The notes under the pieces were generated by a model, which saw only the letters and a program-made list of their open reading frames with translations, had not been told where the DNA came from and searched no databases. The position numbers and the translations under genes were made by a program. From NCBI GenBank assembly GCA_030159075.1, contig BROG01000820.1, positions 62,001 to 126,000 on the forward strand: DNA of 64,000 nucleotides, written 5' to 3'. This DNA comes from Atrina japonica. Its lineage: Eukaryota; Mollusca; Bivalvia; Pterioida; Pinnidae. Positions 58,292 to 64,000 of this stretch are shown here, in pieces. How positions within the stretch are numbered: position 1 is the first letter of the stretch; each line of letters opens with the position of its first letter.

Positions 58292-58845
58292 TTAGTGGAT
58301 GAGAAAGCCCCTATCAAAGGTAACACGAACCCACCCACCCCTTTCTTATTTCCTTAGTTAGACATTGCTATATAAGTTGATATAATCTTAGATCCGTCAA
58401 ATATTTGATAAAGATCAATTGTGTGCGAAACGTAAGACAACAAATATATTGTGTTCGAAATTCGCCGTTGTTGAAACAGACCTGTTGATGTTTGCAGTAC
58501 TTCGGAAGTACGGTTGTGTTGCTAAGACTATTTGGCCGTTATTCAAATCTTCATCGTGAAAACTTTGTGGAGTTCTTACTGCGCTGCGTCTGATGTGAAT
58601 CTTGGTTTTGACATGGTTGTTTACAAGAGCTCAGACGATTGAAGTAGCGGGTTATGATCCGCGAAGAACTGCAATGATCTGAGTGCATCAAAAGGAAGCT
58701 CGCGGAAACACAAGTTTATTATCGCGGATCATACGGTTCAGAAACCTTTCTTTTGCAACTAAATGTCAAAATTTTGATAGATTTTTATCTTCATACAATA
58801 TAAGTTTTTGTTTTTAATATTTGGAATAAATATTACCTTGCCATT

Positions 58846-58947
<102 letters not shown>

Positions 58948-59083
58948 ATAAGATACCAAGTGCTTTTCTGTACAAATATTTGGAAAGACCACACTATACA
59001 TATTGGGTGACTGTGTTCAAGTTTATGATATATTTGAATGTATGGAGGTGTGTGTGAGATGGGATGTGTTTGTGTGAAAGTGT

Positions 59084-59486
59084 ATATGCGTTTGAGAGAG
59101 CGATTGAAAATGTATGGTTATGTGTTAGTTTGAGTGAAAGAGCGACTGAGAGGTTATTGTCATGTGAAAGTATGAGTGAGAGCGACTGAAAGGGTATGGT
59201 CGTGTGAAAGTGTATGGTTGAGTGTGTGGTACACTGAGAAGGTATGTCATGTGAAAGTGTAGGAGTGTGAGAACGACTGACAGGGTATGGTCATGTGAAA
59301 GTGTATGAGTGTGTGATCGACTGAGAGGGTATGGTTATGTGAAAGTGTATTAGTGTTAGAACGACTGAGGGTATGGTCACGTGAAAGTGTATGAGTACAA
59401 GAACGACTGAAATGGTATGGTCATATGAATGTCTGGGAGTGCGACAACGACTGAGAGGGTATTGTCATGTGACAGTGTGTATTAGT
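59084..59486 (+). repeat. Minisatellite, ~45-bp unit, about nine copies
   Basis: The degenerate unit resembles GACTGAGAGGGTATGGTCAT plus GTGAAAGTGTATGAGTGTG. A further piece continues beyond 59712 after an inserted SINE. Confidence 0.85.
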
Positions 59487-59711
59487 TTAAGTTTAAACTT
59501 ATTTATTCTACAACGATTAACAAACAATTTTAAACAACTTATATAAATGTTTCTCGTTGGCTGCTTTGGGAGAAAACGGGAGTACCCGGAGAAAACCCAC
59601 GTGTACGACCCGGCGACCGCCATACAATCTCATACTCCCCTGTCCAATGCGAGGATCGAACCTGGGTCGCGTTGGTGAGTGCGCTGACCACTGCGCTAAC
59701 CGGACACCCGG
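59487..59711 (-). mobile_element. tRNA-derived SINE, family C, inserted into the minisatellite
   Basis: Minus strand starts GGTGTCCGGTTAGCGCAGTG (A box) with B box GGTTCGATCC, then a ~130-bp body and an AATAAATAAG tail. Flanked by the 12-bp duplication GTGTGTATTAGT at 59475-59486 and 59712-59723. The 75-codon frame inside is not a gene. Confidence 0.93.
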
Positions 59712-59759
59712 GTGTGTATTAGTGTGAAAATGATTGAGAAACACAGTTTAGCAATTGAT

Positions 59760-59965
59760 TAATTCAACCTTTACTAGTTGTATATGCATACCACACTGGG
59801 CTTGACCTTATGTTTACAAAATGTATTAGAGTATAAGATTTCTTATGCCTTTGTATAGCTCTTATTTGTCATTGTACATCAATAAACACAAATAGTAAAA
59901 GTAAAAAAAAAATGAAATATATATATTTATTTTTTGTTTTGGGTTAATACGGCTGATGCCCAATT
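59760..59965. mobile_element. TTAA-type MITE, partial copy
   Basis: Matches the right part of 37091-37446 (ATGCATACCACACTGGGCTT, TGTATAGCTCTTATTTG, AATACGGCTGATGCCC). Confidence 0.55.
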
Positions 59966-60944
59966 AGTCTAAATCGTGTTAGTGTACTGTTAAGAGGTAA
60001 TGAAATAAATCATTTTAGATTCCATCATAACAGTATTAAAACAAATACAATGACTTTGAAATTGTTTACTTTGGAACGTCTAATATAAAACACAATGTAT
60101 ATTGAGTATCTCATCTCAGATGACATAGGTCTATATTCGACGTTATCTAACTATAAGTTCTTTTCTCATGTTAGTTCCTCCCAGTGATTCGATTTCCCTC
60201 GTGGAGGTCGATGTTCTCTAGCCGTTAAGAATTATCAGTATCTAGTATATGTATGCTAAATAAATCTGTTATCCTCCAAGTGATTCCTGCACTTTTTACA
60301 TTAGAGGTATGTTTCATATTGTGTCATATATTAGGGTCAAAATGATATTTTCGTAGATATCTGTTTTTGTTGTTGTTTTGTTATGAGCTTAACATAAAGA
60401 GCTGTGACTATGTGTGATAATATACATTGTACAAACCTTAAAAGTACATCCAATAAAATTTAATGTCCTCCAAAGGGAAGTATCAGTATACGAAAAAAAC
60501 AGTATAACACTCAAAATTCCCAAATTTTCGGACACTTGGCCTTTATCAAGTGAAAGACGACAATATATATATATCAGTTACATAGTATTAAGTCTGCACA
60601 ATACAAAGCTCCAGTGCAAAATGCACTTTTCAAAATGTACTTAAAAGTACATATTGAAAAGTGCATAATTGTGTACACGGAGCGTCACCTACGTTATTCT
60701 ACGTCTTGTAATTTTCACGTTTTTCATTTTCATGACGTGATCGCGTTTTTGAGTCGGAGGGAATGGAGGAGCATAGAATGACACCATGTCCTGCAAAGAA
60801 AGTACATATATTCGCTGTTTCTTAAATTCACGGATTACTTTAGAACCGTGAATTAATTTCCCCTGTAAGTGCCCCCTTTTGGGTATTTATTTGGGGTGCA
60901 AGCTTTAAAACAATACATTGAATGGTTCACTTCACTTATTGTAT

Positions 60945-61165
60945 ACCTGGAAATTTTCGCCTTATTGTTATTTTCGCCCTTATACGATGAAAAACATTCC
61001 CCCTGTCTTAATTCGCCCTAAATCACCATAATCTCATTGTTAACACATGCATCTTTAATTCAATTATTGAGATTAAAAATTTCGCTTTTGTTCTGAATTC
61101 GCCCTCTCATCTAAGGACGAAAACGACGAAAATTAAACGGGAGTGAAAATTTCCAGGTATATGGT
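60945..61165. mobile_element. MITE with TACCTGGAAATTTTCGCC ends
   Basis: Left TATACCTGGAAATTTTCGCC, right GTGAAAATTTCCAGGTATA. Internal TTCGCCCTAAATCACCATAA. Better preserved than the copy in the kinesin gene at 5146-5380. Confidence 0.8.
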
Positions 61166-61280
61166 ATTAAAGATGGAAAATAAATAAAATTAGATGGAAT
61201 TTTGAGTAGGAGCAATTGTAAAGGTGAATGACAATCATGGTTGCAAATATACATGAATGCGTCAAGTATCAAATGTTCGT

Positions 61281-61285
<5 letters not shown>

Positions 61286-61320
<35 letters not shown>
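61286..61320 (+). repeat. (TG)n microsatellite
   Basis: Perfect TG run. Confidence 0.95.
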
Positions 61321-61323
<3 letters not shown>

Positions 61324-61363
61324 TTCTTAAATCCGCGGCCATTTATTTCTTATTACCAAACAC

Positions 61364-61597
61364 ATGAATGAAATTGATAGAACTTATCAAATGATTGACA
61401 CAGCGGGTAAACGAAATCTCCTCTTATCATCAATTCCGATATATGTGGTGCGCGAGGAAATTAGAAAACCCGATAAGACGTCTTTGGTTACTAACTCGAC
61501 CGCAGCGCTGAAAGAGAGTTGGACGCACCGGAAGTTATTAATCCTGTCTGTTATCATGATATACGCATGCGTTATTCTACACTTTTGTACTGGATAA
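61364..61597 (+). other. Unrecognised 77-codon open frame with a C-terminal hydrophobic stretch
   Basis: Contains YQMIDTAGKRNLLLSSIPIY and ends in a membrane-like segment (LLILSVIMIYACVILHF). No homolog recognised and no splice context, so it may be chance. Confidence 0.15.
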
Positions 61598-61962
61598 CCT
61601 TCGTTGTTTTAGAGCGTTGAATTGATCTTGGGAGAATTGTTATCATCGATATTTAACGAAGTGTACAGAGGTAAAAGAAGCTACTGCTTGCACATAAATC
61701 GAATGTATTTGAAATGTAAAATAAAACGAGTGCTGATGACGTTTTGCTCCAACCTTGTAGATCTAGTGAAATGTTAAAATTTGTCATTGGTATGACTTTA
61801 CCGTAAATACAAGCCTATTCATTCCATACCGTTTTGTTCAAATGAAAATGAGATATGATTATATTGTATACTATGAATTGGGTTGTCCATCAAAGCCTTT
61901 TCTGGCATTTCTCACGTTTGATTTTAAAGTATGTTTGTAGGGAAACAATCTAGGAACCCCTC

Positions 61963-61964
<2 letters not shown>

Positions 61965-62016
<52 letters not shown>

Positions 62017-62040
62017 ACGCACGCACGCACGCACGCACGC
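61965..62040 (+). repeat. (AC)n and (ACGC)n microsatellite
   Basis: AC run followed by ACGC tetranucleotides. Confidence 0.95.
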
Positions 62041-62089
62041 GAGCACACACACCGTGGTTTCCGGTTTAGAATATCGTATGTCGATATTA

Positions 62090-62362
62090 CGTGTAAAGAT
62101 GTCATAACTGACTTTTTAATAAATGTTTTTGGTTTCATCTTATGGTATAAAGCTTTTGGTTTTGTACCCCACATATGGCGGCAGGTTTTTTAACAGTGGT
62201 GTAATGAACCCGATAAAACACCACCGGGTTTTCGCAACTAAACTGGCAAGCTTTCTATCAAAATTAGCTTAGGTTCCAGTTGGACTCGAACCCTCGCAGA
62301 CTAGAGGTAGAAATCTCATGTTTTAGAGCGAGATTCTTGAACCACATGGCCACGAAGGCTAG
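62090..62362 (-). mobile_element. tRNA-derived SINE, family B
   Basis: On the minus strand: GCCTTCGTGGCCATGTGGTT head, B box GGTTCGAGTCC, GGAACCTAAGCTAATTTTGA and AAGCTTGCCAGTTTAGTTGC body. The body order matches the copy at 1218-1440. Confidence 0.8.
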
Positions 62363-62485
62363 CAAATATTGCTTATTAAAATATGGTATGCCATAGTGTG
62401 AGTTCCCAAGGGTATACAAAAACCCAGTACCTGGTATTTCGGTACAAGCCGATTCTCTTATACTGAAGTAATGTTTCGCTCATAT

Positions 62486-62712
62486 ACTTTATACCTGGAA
62501 ATTTTCGCCCCTGCTTATTTTTGCCATTTCACACAGAAAACACATTCGCCCCATCTTAAATTCGTCCCAAGTCACCATAGTCTCGTAGATGACATGTACG
62601 TCCGTGCTTTAGTAATTTAGCTTGACATTTTCGCTTTCATTTTTAATTTTCCCTCATGTCTAAGGTCGAAAATGGCGAAAATTAAACGGTAGCGAAAAGT
62701 TCCAGGTTTACA
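62486..62712. mobile_element. MITE with TACCTGGAAATTTTCGCC ends, inside a family D repeat
   Basis: Left TATACCTGGAAATTTTCGCC, right GCGAAAAGTTCCAGGTTTA, internal TCGTCCCAAGTCACCATAG as at 60945. It interrupts the family D repeat between its AAGTAATGTTTCGC and TTTACAGTGG blocks. Confidence 0.75.
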
Positions 62713-62861
62713 GTGCTGTCATTTCAATTCTTCTAAAGCTAAGATACTAATTTTACAGTGGATACTCTAGGACGGATTTTACTATACATTTAGATTTATT
62801 GTTTGGCCTTGTATGACACCGCTTATTTCGGATATATATATATTGATATTTTAAATTCGTG

Positions 62862-62903
62862 TTCAATTGATGAAGTCCTGTTGGCAGAAACGATTGTCTT
62901 GAA
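62862..62903 (+). ncRNA. Hammerhead ribozyme-like motif, family D copy 2
   Basis: Stem I TTCAA pairs perfectly with TTGAA. The core is TTGATGA (one change from CTGATGA) at 62867-62873. Stem II GTC/GGC carries a wobble, GAAA is at 62887-62890, then CGATTG and TC before stem I. Stem I differs in sequence from copy 1 but still pairs. The C-to-T core change should weaken or abolish cleavage. Confidence 0.6.
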
Positions 62904-62949
62904 TATTGTTTTTTTTTTTTTTTTGGGGGGGGGGGGGCTTTTTTGTTAA

Positions 62950-64000
62950 AACAATAGCTTTGATATTGTTAATGATATCTATTGTGAATGGTAGTAAATA
63001 TAAAACACGGTGAATAACTTAGATACACCGTGAACTGTGGAAGCACCATGCTCCACCCAGCAATCTGCGACCTTTGTCTAACTACTTTAGTTTTAAAATA
63101 GACCTATACTGTGGTTAGGACTGATTGAGAGTTTACACTCATTTCAAAGAAGGCAGAAAAAAACAAGAAAAATTTGATGCAAAGCATCAATTGCCAAAGT
63201 ATTTGAAGTTTTTTTTTTCAGTTACTTAATATCTATTACGGACAAAAAGGGTGAAAATAGAGGGGCGATTTCTTTAACACCAAGTTCACAAAACAATGAG
63301 AAATGGAGCATGTTCCTGTCAAATTCCAGTGTAATGATTTTAGTAGTATTGTAGATTGACATCAGCGATGTAGTATAATATAAAAAATGATAGTGTAATA
63401 ACTGCATAATAGTTACACCGTGAAAACTTGGTGGTATTAAATATTACAAATTTAGAAAAACATTTATGGAAGAAGCAAGTCCATGCTCGCAACCAACAAT
63501 CTGTTTAACCTTTGTCGACCTATCACTGACACTTTACACAAAATAAAATAACATTTTTAATGTAGTTAGATACTACAACTGTTTTTATGTCGTAAAAGTA
63601 AAAATGGGACCTTCGGTTCCGATTGTAAATATAGTTTTCACTTTGTTGTTTCCCACTCAATTATCATACAACAGAAGGAAAACAAAAAAATGATAAAAAA
63701 AAAAAAATATAATAATATGCTCTTACAAAAAGAAAATCAAGATATCCCAAATCGACTAAATTGAGAAATCGCGGTATTATACCTTAATTGCATTTTGATG
63801 GATTAAATTGAACACTGAATGGTTTGGCAATATACATGAAATGATTGTATATCCGCGTTGAGCCTTCCATATAACTTCCTAACTTAATTTGAAATATATT
63901 CAGTTCATAATATTGTGAGATATCAAATGGACACCAGAAATGACTTTATTTTGGGAAAATTGAACACTGAATGGTTTGGCAATATACATGAAATGCTTGT
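62950..64000. other. Gene-free right edge
   Basis: AT-rich with short frames. The phrase TTGAACACTGAATGGTTTGG...AATATACATGAAATG occurs twice (63808 and 63960), a direct repeat that may continue past the edge. Confidence 0.45.

Noticed and set aside
59517..59744. 75-codon frame
   Set aside because: It lies entirely within a SINE and its duplication.

Overview
The window is animal nuclear DNA. It is AT-rich, its coding parts are short exons with GT/AG introns, and the rest is packed with tRNA-derived SINEs, palindromic MITEs, LINE relics and microsatellites. The repeat repertoire (SINEs ending in a GAGTGGGACGTTAAAC-like tail, TIR elements, hammerhead-bearing repeats) and the protein types suggest a mollusc, most likely a bivalve. 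That assignment is inference from recognition, not from a search.

Region 1 (1-15109, minus strand) is most of a kinesin-6 gene. Seventeen exons can be chained with every splice phase agreeing. They encode at least 923 residues: a complete motor domain with P-loop, switch I, switch II and the long kinesin-6 insert, then a coiled coil, then a basic Ser/Thr-Pro-containing tail that runs off the left edge. The best match is KIF20A (MKLP2), a cytokinesis motor. Its introns hold many small TIR elements and two SINEs.

Region 2 (15110-26143) has no gene that I can support. It contains two copies of a ~1.1 kb transposon in opposite orientation (15900-16972 and 17303-18423) and a third element with similar ends (19269-20843). 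Each is flanked by a perfect 5-bp target duplication. A LINE reverse-transcriptase relic lies at 24860-25325 on the minus strand.

Region 3 (26144-37577, plus strand) is a secreted lipocalin gene in five exons (202 residues). It has a signal peptide, the G-x-W-Y and TDY motifs and a third conserved arginine block. Intron 1 (6.7 kb) and the other introns are full of repeats, including a 490-bp palindromic array element at 27188-27671. A decayed copy of lipocalin exon 3 with a broken donor site lies at 40642-40733 on the opposite strand.

Region 4 (37578-64000) is almost entirely repeats: a LINE 3' end (46960-47785), inverted and direct duplications, SINEs (one cleanly inserted into a minisatellite with a 12-bp duplication), long GA/CT and TA tracts, and a repeat family carrying hammerhead ribozyme motifs (46182-46223, 62862-62903, and 34529-34572 in a lipocalin intron). 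One plausible first coding exon of an unrecognised gene starts at 56801.

The two genes are unrelated in function and nothing suggests co-regulation. The most unusual content is the set of hammerhead-like motifs in dispersed repeats and the 5-bp-duplication transposon group.
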